Of a stretch of 39,724 bases of DNA, positions 1 through 8,979 are shown one piece after another. Each line of letters opens with the position of its first letter. Positions within the stretch are counted from its first letter, which is position 1. Source of the DNA: Candidatus Dormiibacterota bacterium. GTDB taxonomy: Bacteria; Chloroflexota; Dormibacteria; Aeolococcales; Aeolococcaceae. The stretch covers positions 4,571 through 44,294 of the forward strand of contig PLXL01000110.1 in assembly GCA_003153215.1 (NCBI GenBank), in the 5' to 3' direction. Under the pieces are notes generated by a model that saw only the letters and a program-made list of their open reading frames with translations, was not told where the DNA came from and did not search any database. Both the position numbers and the translations under genes were made by a program.

Positions 1-11
1 GAGACCGTAGC

Positions 12-1532
12 TCAGGAGCTGGAGGCCGGTGTCAGGAGCCCCGGGGGTATCTCGATCTCACGCTTGAGAATCTTCCCCTGGGCCCCTTTGGGGAGGTCGG
101 CAGCGAACCACACCAGGCGAGGGTACTTGTAGGGGGCGACCCGCTCCTTGACGAAGTCGCGCAGCTCGTCCGGAGTCGCTGAACTCCCTGGCTTGAGCAC
201 CACCACGGCTCCCACCTCCTCCCCCACCCGAGGATGGGGCACGGCAACCACTGCGCACTCCCGCACCGCAGGATGCTCGTAGAGCACCTCCTCGATCTCT
301 CTGGCGTAGACGTTGTAGCCACCCCGGATGATCACGTCCTTCTTGCGATCGACGATGAAGAAGTACCCATCGGCATCCATCCTGGCCAGGTCTCCGGTCC
401 GCAGCCAGCCGCCAGGTATCACAGCCTCGGCCGAGGCCTGGGGCTGGTGCCAGTACCCCTTCATCACGTTGGGCCCGCGAACCAGAATCTCGCCAACCAC
501 CCCCGTTGGCACGTCTCGCCCGCCGTCGTCGACGAGTCGCATCTCCACGCCGTCAATAGGGAGTCCAATGGAGCCAGGTTTGCGCACCCGATCAGGGCGA
601 TTGAAGCTCACCACCGGCGACGCCTCGGAGAGACCGTAGCCCTCCAGGATCGGGCAGCCGAAGGCGGCCTCGAAACCGCGGAGGACCTCCAAGGGCAGCG
701 GCGCCGCGCCGGAGACGCACAGCCGGAGGCTGGACGAGTCGAACTTCCGGTGCTCAGGATGGTTCAAAAGCGCCGCATACATGGCGGGCACGCCCTCGAA
801 GACGGTGACCCTGTCGCGCTGGATCAGCTCCAGCGCCGCCCCGGCATCGAACCTCGGCATTAGGCTGAGGCAGGCGCCGGCAACGACCGAGGTGTGCAGC
901 CCGCACGTCTGACCGAAGGAATGGAATAGAGGCAGAGCTCCGAAGACGATGTCGTGAGATCGCAGGTCGAGCATGTGCCTGAAGGTCGCGGCGTTGCTGC
1001 CCAGGTTATCGTGGCTGAGTTCGGCCCCCTTGGGCCGTCCGGTGGTCCCTGACGTGTACAGGATGACGGCGGTGTCGGCTCCACCCCGCACGCTCACCCC
1101 GGGGTCGGGCTCCACGCTGCCGAGCAGTCGAGAGTATCCCTCCGAGTCGAGCAACAGACACTCGGTGCCCGCCTCCCGAGCACCGGCCTCAGCCTCCTCC
1201 CGGCAATCCCGCCAGGCGAGGAGCAGCCGGGCTTCGGAATCGCGCAGCTGAAAGACGATCTCGCGCCGCTTGAACATGACGTTCACGGGAATGGCGATCG
1301 CCCCTGCGCGCAGCGCCCCGTAGAGAGCCACGGCGAACTCGGGCACGTTGGGCAGCATCAACGCCACGCGGTCCCCTTCGCCGACGCCGCGCACCTGGAG
1401 CAGACGCGATGCACGCGCGCTCAGATCAGCGAGCCGCTCGTAAGTGATGATCCTCGCGCCGTGGGCGATGGCTGGTCGCGCGCCGTGCAATCTGCCGGCC
1501 TGGACCAGGTTCCGCGCCAGATTCTCACCCAC
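12..1532 (-). CDS. AMP-forming acyl-CoA synthetase (FadD-like)
   Basis: Activates a carboxylic acid to its acyl-CoA through an acyl-adenylate, in the cytoplasm. The ANL-family signatures are all present: the phosphate loop YTSGTTGRPKG near residue 160, GYGLSEASP, GWLRTGDLARMDADGY, DRKKDVIIRGGYNVYAREIE, and the C-terminal PKGAQGKILKRE with the adenylation lysine near residue 487. The reading frame is open further upstream, but I chose the GTG at 1532 because GGAGGG precedes it at good spacing and homology begins at ENLARNL; this gives 506 residues, normal for the family. It is the last gene of the acid-degradation cluster, 162 bases after the transporter. Chain-length preference cannot be read from the sequence; the CoA-transferase and SatP neighbours hint at short or medium chains. 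Confidence 0.9.
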   Translation of the reverse strand: MGENLARNLVQAGRLHGARPAIAHGARIITYERLADLSARASRLLQVRGVGEGDRVALMLPNVPEFAVALYGALRAGAIAIPVNVMFKRREIVFQLRDSEARLLLAWRDCREEAEAGAREAGTECLLLDSEGYSRLLGSVEPDPGVSVRGGADTAVILYTSGTTGRPKGAELSHDNLGSNAATFRHMLDLRSHDIVFGALPLFHSFGQTCGLHTSVVAGACLSLMPRFDAGAALELIQRDRVTVFEGVPAMYAALLNHPEHRKFDSSSLRLCVSGAAPLPLEVLRGFEAAFGCPILEGYGLSEASPVVSFNRPDRVRKPGSIGLPIDGVEMRLVDDGGRDVPTGVVGEILVRGPNVMKGYWHQPQASAEAVIPGGWLRTGDLARMDADGYFFIVDRKKDVIIRGGYNVYAREIEEVLYEHPAVRECAVVAVPHPRVGEEVGAVVVLKPGSSATPDELRDFVKERVAPYKYPRLVWFAADLPKGAQGKILKREIEIPPGLLTPASSS

Positions 1533-1624
1533 CGGCGTTTCCCTCCGGATCAATGTGAGTCGAGAAGCCGGTGCGACGGTCGCACGGGTGCCTGAGATGC
1601 TCCGCCACTCCGATCTCGGCACGG

Positions 1625-1666
1625 GCGGATGGGCAGCCGGCCGTCAGAACGCAGCCGGCCATCCGC
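1625..1666 (-). terminator. GC-rich hairpin between transporter and synthetase genes
   Basis: Inverted repeat with outer arms GCGGATGG (1625-1632) and CCATCCGC (1659-1666) and inner GCCGGC arms. It lies in the 162-base gap after the transporter stop. No T-run follows on the minus strand, so it may attenuate transcription or protect the upstream mRNA end rather than be a classic intrinsic terminator. Confidence 0.35.
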
Positions 1667-1694
1667 GCCGCTCTCGAGACCTGATCCTGCGGTT

Positions 1695-2360
1695 TTATCG
1701 GCGATGCGGTCCCAGCAGCGGAGCACCATGAGGCAGCGATGGACCGCCCATGGCCACCGAAGCCGCCCCGACGAACATGTATCCACCGATGGCGCAGAAC
1801 ACCAGCACCGCAGCCCCGGCCAGGTCGCTGAGCCCGGTCGACGGCGCGATGGTGTTGAGCAGGATCAGTGTCACCGCCACGGTGATAAAGCCGATGAAGG
1901 TGGTGAACACCAGGGGCCCTCGCATGCTGGCGAGGGTCAGCAGAGCGGCGACCACGAGGAAGGAGATCAAGAACAGCTGGGTCGCCTGGCCGATGGCGGT
2001 CGCCGGCACACCAAACCAGCCATGGAGCGCGCCGAGCGTCCAGACCGCGTAGCCCCACCAGAACGCGGAGAACACCCCCTGCACCCCCGCGTCATAGCTC
2101 CGGCCCAGGGAGCTCGACCAGATGCACGCGACCGTGAGGAAGAGTGCGGTTACCACGGCCAGCGGCACTAGTGCCCCCCCGGCCGCCGCCGGGTACCAGC
2201 CCACCAGTGAGAACCCCAGTCCCACCGAGGCGATGATGAAAATCGGCAGGGCCAGCACCGCGGGGTCGGCGGCCGGGGGAGCCTGCCGAGCAACGTGGTC
2301 ACCCGAGACAGCGCCAACTCCGGATCCGGCCACCGGAGCGTGTGCACTCACGTCAGTCAT
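1695..2360 (-). CDS. Acetate/succinate transporter, GPR1/FUN34/YaaH (SatP) family
   Basis: Predicted inner-membrane uptake protein for acetate or related short acids. The 221-residue product has a short polar N-terminus, then DPAVLALPIF, which stands where the family has its NPAPLGL signature, followed by about six hydrophobic helices including GGALVPLAVVTALFLTV, ATQLFLISFLVVAALLTL and LAGAAVLVFCAIGGYMFVGA. FWWGYAVWTLG fits the family region around its aromatic constriction. ATG at 2360 is chosen over TTG at 2369 because GGAGGG abuts the TTG but sits about nine bases before the ATG. It follows the MaoC gene by about 70 bases and precedes the synthetase gene, suggesting transport coupled to activation. 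Substrate is inferred from family only. Confidence 0.8.
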   Translation of the reverse strand: MTDVSAHAPVAGSGVGAVSGDHVARQAPPAADPAVLALPIFIIASVGLGFSLVGWYPAAAGGALVPLAVVTALFLTVACIWSSSLGRSYDAGVQGVFSAFWWGYAVWTLGALHGWFGVPATAIGQATQLFLISFLVVAALLTLASMRGPLVFTTFIGFITVAVTLILLNTIAPSTGLSDLAGAAVLVFCAIGGYMFVGAASVAMGGPSLPHGAPLLGPHRR

Positions 2361-2433
2361 CCTTGTCAACCCTCCGTGGTTTTGTCAAAGAGTTACCTGC
2401 CTTCTCCAGGCAGCGCAACCCAGTTCAGCCCGG

Positions 2434-2892
2434 TCAGCGGTAATAGCGGTAAAGGGTCTCGGCCATGCAGGCCGGCTTGCTGCCTCCCTCCAACTCGATT
2501 GTGGCCTCGATGACCGCTTGGACACCCCCGGATACGTCCTCCACCTGCTTCAGGGAGGCACCCAGGCGGACGCGCGAACCGACCGGCACTGGGGCCGGAA
2601 AGCGCACCCGGTTACACCCGTAGTTGACTGCGAGGCTGGTGCCCTGCACGTCGATAACCTCTTGGAGCAGCGGTACGACCAGAGAGAGCGTCAGGTAACC
2701 GTGGGCAACCGGGCCGCCGAAGGGGCCCGTCTTGGCCCGCTCGACATCCACGTGGATCCACTGATGGTCATCGGTGGCATCGGCAAACTGGTTGATCATC
2801 TCCTGGGTGACCTCTCGCCACTCGCTGTAGCCGAGATGGGATCCGGCCCTGGCCTTCAGGGCATCGATGCTGTCAAGGGCGGTTGCGGTCAT
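2434..2892 (-). CDS. MaoC-like enoyl-CoA hydratase
   Basis: Hydrates a 2-enoyl-CoA to the 3-hydroxyacyl-CoA, the step after acyl-CoA dehydrogenase. The 152-residue hot-dog-fold protein carries the hydratase-2 motif: D42 and H47 in ATDDHQWIHVD, five residues apart as in R-specific hydratases, followed by GGPVAHGYLTLSL. The ATG at 2892 follows AAGGAG. Its start overlaps the stop of the acyl-CoA dehydrogenase gene by four bases (ATGA), implying translational coupling. Related MaoC proteins can be dehydratases of other acyl-CoAs, so the exact substrate is open. Confidence 0.88.
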   Translation of the reverse strand: MTATALDSIDALKARAGSHLGYSEWREVTQEMINQFADATDDHQWIHVDVERAKTGPFGGPVAHGYLTLSLVVPLLQEVIDVQGTSLAVNYGCNRVRFPAPVPVGSRVRLGASLKQVEDVSGGVQAVIEATIELEGGSKPACMAETLYRYYR

Positions 2893-4907
2893 TGATGATC
2901 TCCTTGGCTGGGCCGTGGAGCAGCGGCTCCGGCCCCGACGGGACTGGCAGCCGGTGCCTCCGATTTCGGCCCTTGCTTCTTCCCAGCATCACCTCGCGGT
3001 GATCCGGGCGCACCGCCCTCGCGGGTGGCATGCCCGTCGGGGGGCTGGCCCGGCCATGCCCCATCACCACTGGGGTCCATGATCCCCTCTTCCAGCCAGC
3101 GGTCCTGGCCGTCGAGAACTCGCAGAGCGAGCTCGTGGTTCGCGCTGTCGTTGTTGGCCCAGAGCTCATGGAAGAGGCGCTCGACGCGGCGTCGAGCCTG
3201 CCGGCAGAAGAGGTCGGCGAGGTCCTCAACCTGCCCAGCACGGTCGGGCGACTCGCGCCTAATGGTTCGGGCGTACACCACGGCGGACGAGAGCGCGAAG
3301 AGCTCGGCTCCGATGTCGACCAGACGCGCGAGATAAGCCTGCTTGTCCTCCAGGCCCCCCTGCCACCTAGCCATACCGTAGAACGTCGACCTCGCCAGCT
3401 TGCGCGAGCTGCGCTCAGCGAATCGGAGGTGAGGGGCGAGCTTCCCAAACTCGCCGTAGGCACCCGGCCGCTGGCCCCTGCCCACCGCGAGCCTGGGCAA
3501 CCAGCGAGCGTAGAACCAGGCCGCCGGGGCGAGGGCCTTGGCCTTCTCCCGAAGGGTCGCGTCGGGAGCGATGAGCCTACCGGCAACCCGCAGGTGCTGG
3601 TCGACAGCTTCACGTGCGGTCGAGAGGTGCATCATCTGCGATGTCCCCTCGAAGATGCGGTACACCCGGGTGTCGCGCATCACCTGCTCGACGATGAGCG
3701 GCCTTTCACCTCGGCCACGCAGCGACTCGGCAGTCTCGTAGCCTCGCCCGCCGCAGACTTGGACCAGCTCGTCGACGACCTGCCAGCACAGTTCCGACGC
3801 GTACAGCTTGGCCAGTGCCGCCTCGATCCGAACGTCGTTGCGCTTCTCATCGGCGAGGCGGCTGGCCACATCGACCATAGCCTCAAGACCGAAGGCGCTG
3901 GCGGCGATGAAGGCGATCTTCTGAGCCACCTCGTCGTGCTGACCCACCGGCTTGCCCCACTGGACCCGCTGGCTGGCGAACTCCCGGGCGATCTTCGTCG
4001 CCCACTTGGCGGTCCCAGCTTGGATCCCGGGCAGGGAGAGACGTCCGGTGTTGAGGGTGCTCAGGGCAACCCGCAGCCCGTGCCCCTCAGACCCGATCAG
4101 GTGCGTCTTCGGCACGAAGACGTCCTGGAAGCGGGTGAGCGAGTTGTCCATCCCCCGCAGGCCCATGAAGGTGTTGCGGTGCTCCACGATCACACCCTCG
4201 TCGTGGTACGGCACGATGAAGGCGCTGATGCCGCCGCGGTGTCCCTCGCCCTTCGGAACCTTGGCCATGACCACGGCGACGTCGGCGATGTTGCCATTGG
4301 AGGCCCAGAGCTTCTCTCCGGTGATCCGATAGCCGGAGCCGTCCTCGGTGGGGATAGCGACGGTGGCGAGGCGCGCGGGGTCGGAGCCCACGTCGGGTTC
4401 GGTGAGGAGGAAAGCCGAGATGTGGGTCCGGGCCACCAGCGGAAGCCATTGCCGCCTCTGTTCCTCGGTCCCAAAGAGGAGAAGAGGCTCCCCGACCCCG
4501 ATCGACTGGTGCGCGGAGAGCAGCGCCGACAGCGACGGATGCCAGCTGCCGACCAGGGCCAGGACCTGGTTGTAGTAGACCTGGGAGAGGCCCAGGCCCC
4601 CGTACTCTTCGGGGATCTTCATCCCCAGTGCTCCCAGTTCCTTGAGGCCGTCGATGACCTCGGTTGGGATCCTGGCGTCTCGCTCGATCTGGGCCGGATC
4701 CACCTTCGTCTCCAGGAAGGCACGCATCCGGGTCAGGAACGCCTCACCCTTCCTCACCATTTCAGGATCGAGGCGCGGCTGAGGGAAGATCAGCTCGAGA
4801 CGGAAATGGCCGAGGAAGAGTTCCTTCCCGAAGCTGGGCAGCGCCCAGTCCTTCTGGCGCGCCGCCTCGGCGACCTTGCGGGACTCTCCCGCGGACACAC
4901 TAGTCAT
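2889..4907 (-). CDS. Acyl-CoA dehydrogenase, VLCAD-like with C-terminal extension
   Basis: FAD-dependent alpha,beta-dehydrogenation of an acyl-CoA. The first ~440 of 672 residues form the standard fold: N-terminal helical domain with IPEEYGGLGLSQ (99-109), FLLTEPDVGSDPA (flavin site, ~166-178), ITGEKLWASNG, and IFEGTSQ with E420 at the position of the catalytic base in MCAD/VLCAD. Residues ~440-615 form a second helical segment like that of VLCAD/ACAD9, which holds the dimer or membrane-facing region. The last ~55 residues are Pro/Gly/Ala-rich and probably disordered. The ATG at 4907 follows AAAGGAGGG. It lies 35 bases after the CoA-transferase gene and overlaps maoC by 4 nt. Length well above ordinary ACADs (~385) supports the VLCAD-like assignment; substrate length is not certain. 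Confidence 0.9.
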   Translation of the reverse strand: MTSVSAGESRKVAEAARQKDWALPSFGKELFLGHFRLELIFPQPRLDPEMVRKGEAFLTRMRAFLETKVDPAQIERDARIPTEVIDGLKELGALGMKIPEEYGGLGLSQVYYNQVLALVGSWHPSLSALLSAHQSIGVGEPLLLFGTEEQRRQWLPLVARTHISAFLLTEPDVGSDPARLATVAIPTEDGSGYRITGEKLWASNGNIADVAVVMAKVPKGEGHRGGISAFIVPYHDEGVIVEHRNTFMGLRGMDNSLTRFQDVFVPKTHLIGSEGHGLRVALSTLNTGRLSLPGIQAGTAKWATKIAREFASQRVQWGKPVGQHDEVAQKIAFIAASAFGLEAMVDVASRLADEKRNDVRIEAALAKLYASELCWQVVDELVQVCGGRGYETAESLRGRGERPLIVEQVMRDTRVYRIFEGTSQMMHLSTAREAVDQHLRVAGRLIAPDATLREKAKALAPAAWFYARWLPRLAVGRGQRPGAYGEFGKLAPHLRFAERSSRKLARSTFYGMARWQGGLEDKQAYLARLVDIGAELFALSSAVVYARTIRRESPDRAGQVEDLADLFCRQARRRVERLFHELWANNDSANHELALRVLDGQDRWLEEGIMDPSGDGAWPGQPPDGHATREGGAPGSPRGDAGKKQGPKSEAPAASPVGAGAAAPRPSQGDHQ

Positions 4908-4942
4908 GATCGCGATGCCCTCCTTTCAGGCTATGCCGACAC

Positions 4943-6574
4943 TCACTTCGACGTCCCCGCTGACGTGGCCTGCTTGGCCGTCTTCAGCGAACGTGCCACC
5001 GCCTTCTCCTGCTTGTCGAGGAGGAAGGCGCGCAGCCCTCCCCACTGCTCGTGAAAGATCTCGGCAGGCATCCGTGCAAGAGGTTCGGCGATCGCCGGAG
5101 TGAAGTCCATCTGGCCTAGCACGTCGCGCTCCAGGTCGATGCCCGGGGCGATCTCGGTCAACGTCATCTTCCCCTCGCGGAGTTCAAAGACGGCCCGCTC
5201 TGTCACATAGAGGACACGCTGCCCACGCCGGCCCGCCTCAGCCCCGCTGAAGGTGATCTGCTCCACCTGATCGAGGAACTTCTTATATTTGCCCTCTTGG
5301 ACGATCCGTATCTCGCCGTTCCCGGTGGCCACCTCAAGGCCACCGGCCGTGAACGAACCGCAGTACACAAGCGACTTGGCCGCCTGGCTGACGTCGATGA
5401 ACCCACCGGGGCCGACTGAGCGGCCACTGAAGCGGCTCACGTTGACATTGCCCTGGCGATCCGTCTGGGCCAGACCGAGGAAGCCGATGTCGAGACCTCC
5501 CCCGTTGTACCAATCGAACATCGCCTCCTGCTCGATGAGCGCCTCGGGGTTGGTGGAGGTACCGAAGTACAGGTACTTCCCGGGCGCGCCACCGATGGCG
5601 CCCGCCTCGGTGGTCAGCTTCACCAAGTCCACGACGTCCTCCTGGGCGACGACACTGCCCATGGCGTCGGGGTAGCCGAAGCCGCAGTTCAGTGTCGCTC
5701 CAGGACTGATCTCCATCATCGCCCGCCGCAGCACCACCAGCATCTCGTCCATGGGGAGCGGTGCCACGGCCGCCAGGGGAGCCTTGATCTGCCCTGACAT
5801 GGCCGGGTTGAACAGAGCCTCGGCGGACTGGGGGTGTAGCTCGGGAGACGAGGCCACGACCACGAAGTCCACCAGCGGCGAGGGGATGCGGACCATCTGC
5901 GGGTTCAGGGAGCCGGCACGAGCCCGGTACTTGACCTGGGCGATGACGATGCCACCGTTGTTCTTCGCCGCCTCGGCGAGGGTCAGCTGCCCGAGGAAGA
6001 GCGCCTCGTCCTCCATCGACAGGTTGCCCAGCTCATCGGCGGTGGTGGCTCGGATCACCGCCACATCCACGGGGAAGGCCGGGTAGAAGAGGTACTCCTG
6101 GCCGTCGAATTCGATGAACCGGACGTAGTCCTCCGTGGTCGCCGAGTTCCCCTTGCCACCCTCTAGGCGGGGATCGATGAAGGTGCCGATTCCCACCTTG
6201 GTGATCACCCCGGGGCGGTGACCGGCGATCTCCCGTACGAGCTGGGTCAGCGGCCCCTGGGGTACGAAGTACGCTTTGCAGCCGCCCTCCTGGACCAGCT
6301 TCTGCATGGCCGGCGACGCCGAGGTGTGTGCCCCCATCCACTTGGCGGTGAGGCCCTCGTGGCCCAGGTGGTGAAGGCCCTTGTCCTTGAAGTTTCCGAT
6401 CCCGGCGGGGTGGAAGACGGTCAGCTGTCGAGGGTGGCCCTTCTCAAGGAAGGCCTGCTCGATGGCAATTGCCACCTCCTCAGCGAAACCCGACAACTGG
6501 ATGCCGGTCCAGCCCACGGTCGCGCCATCGGAGATGTGAGTAACCGCCTCCTGGGCAGACAGGAATCGTGCCAT
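4943..6574 (-). CDS. Family I CoA-transferase (propionate/acetate CoA-transferase-like, Pct/YdiF)
   Basis: Moves CoA between an acyl-CoA donor and a carboxylate through a glutamyl-CoA thioester. At 543 residues it fits the fused alpha-beta type. The oxyanion-loop region GIGTFIDPRLEGG (~128-140) and the catalytic segment TTEAGAIGGAPG, with nucleophile E323, match Pct/YdiF proteins. The N-terminal ISDGATVGWTG is the usual start of the alpha domain. The ATG at 6574 has GGGAG upstream. It is the first gene of the cluster, after a 534-base gap that should hold the promoter. Together with dehydrogenase, hydratase, transporter and synthetase it indicates short-chain acid catabolism. Acetate, propionate and butyrate are equally possible acceptors. 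Confidence 0.88.
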   Translation of the reverse strand: MARFLSAQEAVTHISDGATVGWTGIQLSGFAEEVAIAIEQAFLEKGHPRQLTVFHPAGIGNFKDKGLHHLGHEGLTAKWMGAHTSASPAMQKLVQEGGCKAYFVPQGPLTQLVREIAGHRPGVITKVGIGTFIDPRLEGGKGNSATTEDYVRFIEFDGQEYLFYPAFPVDVAVIRATTADELGNLSMEDEALFLGQLTLAEAAKNNGGIVIAQVKYRARAGSLNPQMVRIPSPLVDFVVVASSPELHPQSAEALFNPAMSGQIKAPLAAVAPLPMDEMLVVLRRAMMEISPGATLNCGFGYPDAMGSVVAQEDVVDLVKLTTEAGAIGGAPGKYLYFGTSTNPEALIEQEAMFDWYNGGGLDIGFLGLAQTDRQGNVNVSRFSGRSVGPGGFIDVSQAAKSLVYCGSFTAGGLEVATGNGEIRIVQEGKYKKFLDQVEQITFSGAEAGRRGQRVLYVTERAVFELREGKMTLTEIAPGIDLERDVLGQMDFTPAIAEPLARMPAEIFHEQWGGLRAFLLDKQEKAVARSLKTAKQATSAGTSK

Positions 6575-7108
6575 CGTCGCTCTCCCAGTTCAAGGACGCC
6601 CAATTGCCGGAGCTCAGGCTATCGGGGCGCCTCCGCCTCTACCAGGGGAAGACATCCCTTTCCTCGATGGCCGGAACCCCCGGATACTGTCAACAACACA
6701 CTTGGGCGACAAAACGCAGAGACTTTAACCAAGCTGGCTTGTGGAGATCGCCAACTGCAGTGGCGTCGACGCCCCAGGGATGCGTGCCACGTGGCGAGCA
6801 GGGCCTAGGATTTGTGTCGTCACACGCGTCTCCCCAGTCCGCCGGCGGCCCTGGCCGGCGGTCAGACTCATCGTCCGCGATGGGAGCCAGGACGTTCGCC
6901 CACCCAGAGGATCACCCGGAGCGCCATCCGGTGATGCGGTCGGGCCGCTCCGCCGGACGGTGTTTCGGTCCGGCAGTGGCCCGGCGTGAGACCCTCAGCT
7001 CCGCTCAGGACACGAGCGCGTGGCGTCTCCTGTCGACCTCGGAAAGGTACGAGATCCTGCTGCCCTGCACAGAACCGACAACCGTGGTCCAGCCCGCTTT
7101 ATGAAGGG
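6575..7108 (-). promoter_or_regulatory. 534-base intergenic region, likely promoter/operator of acid-degradation cluster
   Basis: No credible gene. Candidate elements: minus-strand TTGACA (6693-6688); a perfect palindrome GCCACGTGGC (6786-6795); a GTGT-CGTC-ACAC dyad (6814-6825); and a hairpin with CGCCGGC/GCCGGCG arms (about 6840-6860), which could also terminate the upstream regulator transcript. Which of these act is inference. Confidence 0.4.
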
Positions 7109-8473
7109 TTACAAACCTCCGGTGGTCATCTGGTCGCGTCCGGGGGTGAGCTGGATCAGCTTCAGGCCCAACTGGAACAGCAGCAAATCGTCGGGCATAT
7201 GGGGGTCACGTCCGGTGATCTTCCGGATCCGCCGCAGGCGGTAGACGACCGTGTTGGGGTGCACGGAGAGGCTTTCCGCACTCTTGGTGATGTTGAAGCC
7301 TGCATCGACAAACGCCCGCAAGGTGGCGATCAATTCAGAATGGTGCTGCGCATCGTAGGCAAGAAGGGGCGTCACGGTGTCGTCAAGGATCCTCTCGGCG
7401 TGGCGGCTGGAGCGAACGATGGAGTCGATGAGGACCTCATCGAAGGCCACGAGACGTCCCTGAGCCCCAGTCACCACCGCGATCGCCGCGGCTTCGACGG
7501 CCTCGCTGTAGCTGACCCCCAATGAGGCGAGGCCACGGTGGCAGCCGCTCACACCGACGCTGGCCCCCGCAGCCGCGACATCGCGGGCCAGGACGGAGCA
7601 CGCCTCCAGCGCGACCTCAACCTCGCTGGCATGCTCGAACGGGTAGAGCGCGACCACTTCCCCGTGACGCATCCCGACGAGGAGCGAGCCGGTGCGTGGG
7701 CGGAGCCGGCCACGCGCCCCTTCGATCACGCGGTGGAGTACCGCCCGGTTGGCGAGCGATTGGTCGGGCATCTCTTCGATCGGCGGCTCGTCGGTGCGAG
7801 CCACCACAACGAGGTAGCTCTGGCCCAGCCGCACGCGCAGGGAGCGTGCCAGCCGGCGGACCCGCTCCGAATCGCCATCACCCGCGATCAGCGCCTCGAG
7901 CAGGTCCTGTGTGACCACCTCGCGATCGCTCCAGACCGCCTGCAGTTCTTCCAGGTAGCCTCGGGAGGCGGACACCGACAGAAGGTCGACGTGCTCCATG
8001 ATCGGGGCAACCAGCGTCAGCGCAGCCTCGCGCTCGGCGGCGTTCTCCCGATCGGTGCAGGAGAGAACGGTCTGCCACAACACCTGGCCCCATAGCCGGA
8101 CCGCGTGCAGGAAAGAGTCAAGGGAGACGGCTTGGTGGACTCTCCGGGCGGCCCCGGCGTGGATAGCCTCGAACTCTTCCGAAATGGGAGGCCGACCACT
8201 CTCAAGATTGGCCACCGCGACCTGGAGCCCCGCCAGGGAGATGCCGTAAACGTCTCGGTACAGAAAGTCATGGTCGGCCAGCTTGTAGTCGACGATCTCC
8301 TCCCGATAGCGCTCGACCATCCGCTGCGCGATCGCCTCCAGCTGCCCAGACAGCCTGCCCACGATCACCCGCATCATGTCCTGCCCGACGACACCCGGCC
8401 CTTCGGGACCTGCGTTAGGACCGTGGGGGCCCCGACCCGCCACCTCCGCGCCCGGAGATCGGCTGCGCGCCAC
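7109..8473 (-). CDS. PucR-family transcriptional regulator
   Basis: DNA-binding regulator probably controlling the adjacent acid-degradation cluster. The C-terminus has the PucR helix-turn-helix: FNITKSAESLSVHPNTVVYRLRRIRKITG, followed by DLLLFQLGLKL. The middle (~190-330) looks like the CdaR/GGDEF-like linker (GQSYLVVVARTDE). The N-terminal ~150 residues resemble the helical RsbRD-type sensory domain (VERYREEIVDYKL, SLDSFLHAVRLWGQVLW). I chose GTG at 8473 because GGGAGG precedes it by eight bases. The GTG at 8482 is too close to that site, and the ATG pair at 8377/8374 with a weak site would remove a low-complexity leader and leave 422 residues. No effector can be deduced. Confidence 0.85.
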   Translation of the reverse strand: MARSRSPGAEVAGRGPHGPNAGPEGPGVVGQDMMRVIVGRLSGQLEAIAQRMVERYREEIVDYKLADHDFLYRDVYGISLAGLQVAVANLESGRPPISEEFEAIHAGAARRVHQAVSLDSFLHAVRLWGQVLWQTVLSCTDRENAAEREAALTLVAPIMEHVDLLSVSASRGYLEELQAVWSDREVVTQDLLEALIAGDGDSERVRRLARSLRVRLGQSYLVVVARTDEPPIEEMPDQSLANRAVLHRVIEGARGRLRPRTGSLLVGMRHGEVVALYPFEHASEVEVALEACSVLARDVAAAGASVGVSGCHRGLASLGVSYSEAVEAAAIAVVTGAQGRLVAFDEVLIDSIVRSSRHAERILDDTVTPLLAYDAQHHSELIATLRAFVDAGFNITKSAESLSVHPNTVVYRLRRIRKITGRDPHMPDDLLLFQLGLKLIQLTPGRDQMTTGGL

Positions 8474-8502
8474 CGCCGGCACCTCCCGAACCGAACTGTC
8501 GA

Positions 8503-8512
8503 CCCTGTAGGG
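8503..8512. promoter_or_regulatory. Small dyad upstream of the PucR-type gene
   Basis: CCCT-GT-AGGG dyad just upstream of the regulator start, next to GTACA; a possible autoregulatory operator. No clear -35/-10 pair is visible around it. Confidence 0.2.
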
Positions 8513-8534
8513 TGTACAAAACTGACCTTGCAGT

Positions 8535-8822
8535 CTAGCAGCCCGCCCTCGTAAGGCGTGAGGGCCGGGGACCGGCCAGTGGAATGGAGCCGATCAGCTG
8601 GAGCTGCAGCGGTGGGGCCCGGCTGATGTGCTGTTGCCACATGGTTGTCCGCCCCGCCGCGCACTGGGCAGCGCCCGGCGGGGGCTTCCCATCACGCCCA
8701 CACCCGTGCAGCTTGCTGAGGTTGTGCCCGGTGCAGTGGAGCAACCACTCGTGCTCCGCCTTCTCCTCGTCGCGCAGCCAGATCTGGATCAGCCTCAGGG
8801 GGCCTGCTCTAACTTTGCGGTA
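8535..8822 (-). pseudogene. IS1182-like transposase C-terminal remnant
   Basis: The minus strand reads RLIQIWLRDEEKAEHEW and LLHCTGHNLSKLHGCG at about 8703-8800. This resembles the C-terminal end of IS1182-family transposases, where a conserved Glu-x-Trp segment precedes an HNL-type helix. No start codon, catalytic core or terminal repeats accompany it, so it is a decayed fragment. It lies at the junction between the metabolic cluster and the defence genes. The rest of the gap (8823-8979) holds nothing recognisable. Confidence 0.5.
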
Positions 8823-8979
8823 GCGTGCGCCACTCCGGCGTGGATGCTGGCACGATCCCCTCTCTGCTGCGGACCGCTCGAGCGACACGGCACTGGGCTG
8901 GCCCAGTGTCGGGGAATGTACCTTGAGGTCGACGCGGCCGGGCACCGGAAGCGCCATGGAAGGCAGAGGCCGACTGACC

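Noticed and set aside
3030..5054. Long plus-strand open frame of 674 codons
   Set aside because: Antisense to the acyl-CoA dehydrogenase; its product has no recognisable motif, whereas the minus strand has all dehydrogenase signatures. Caused by high GC codon bias.
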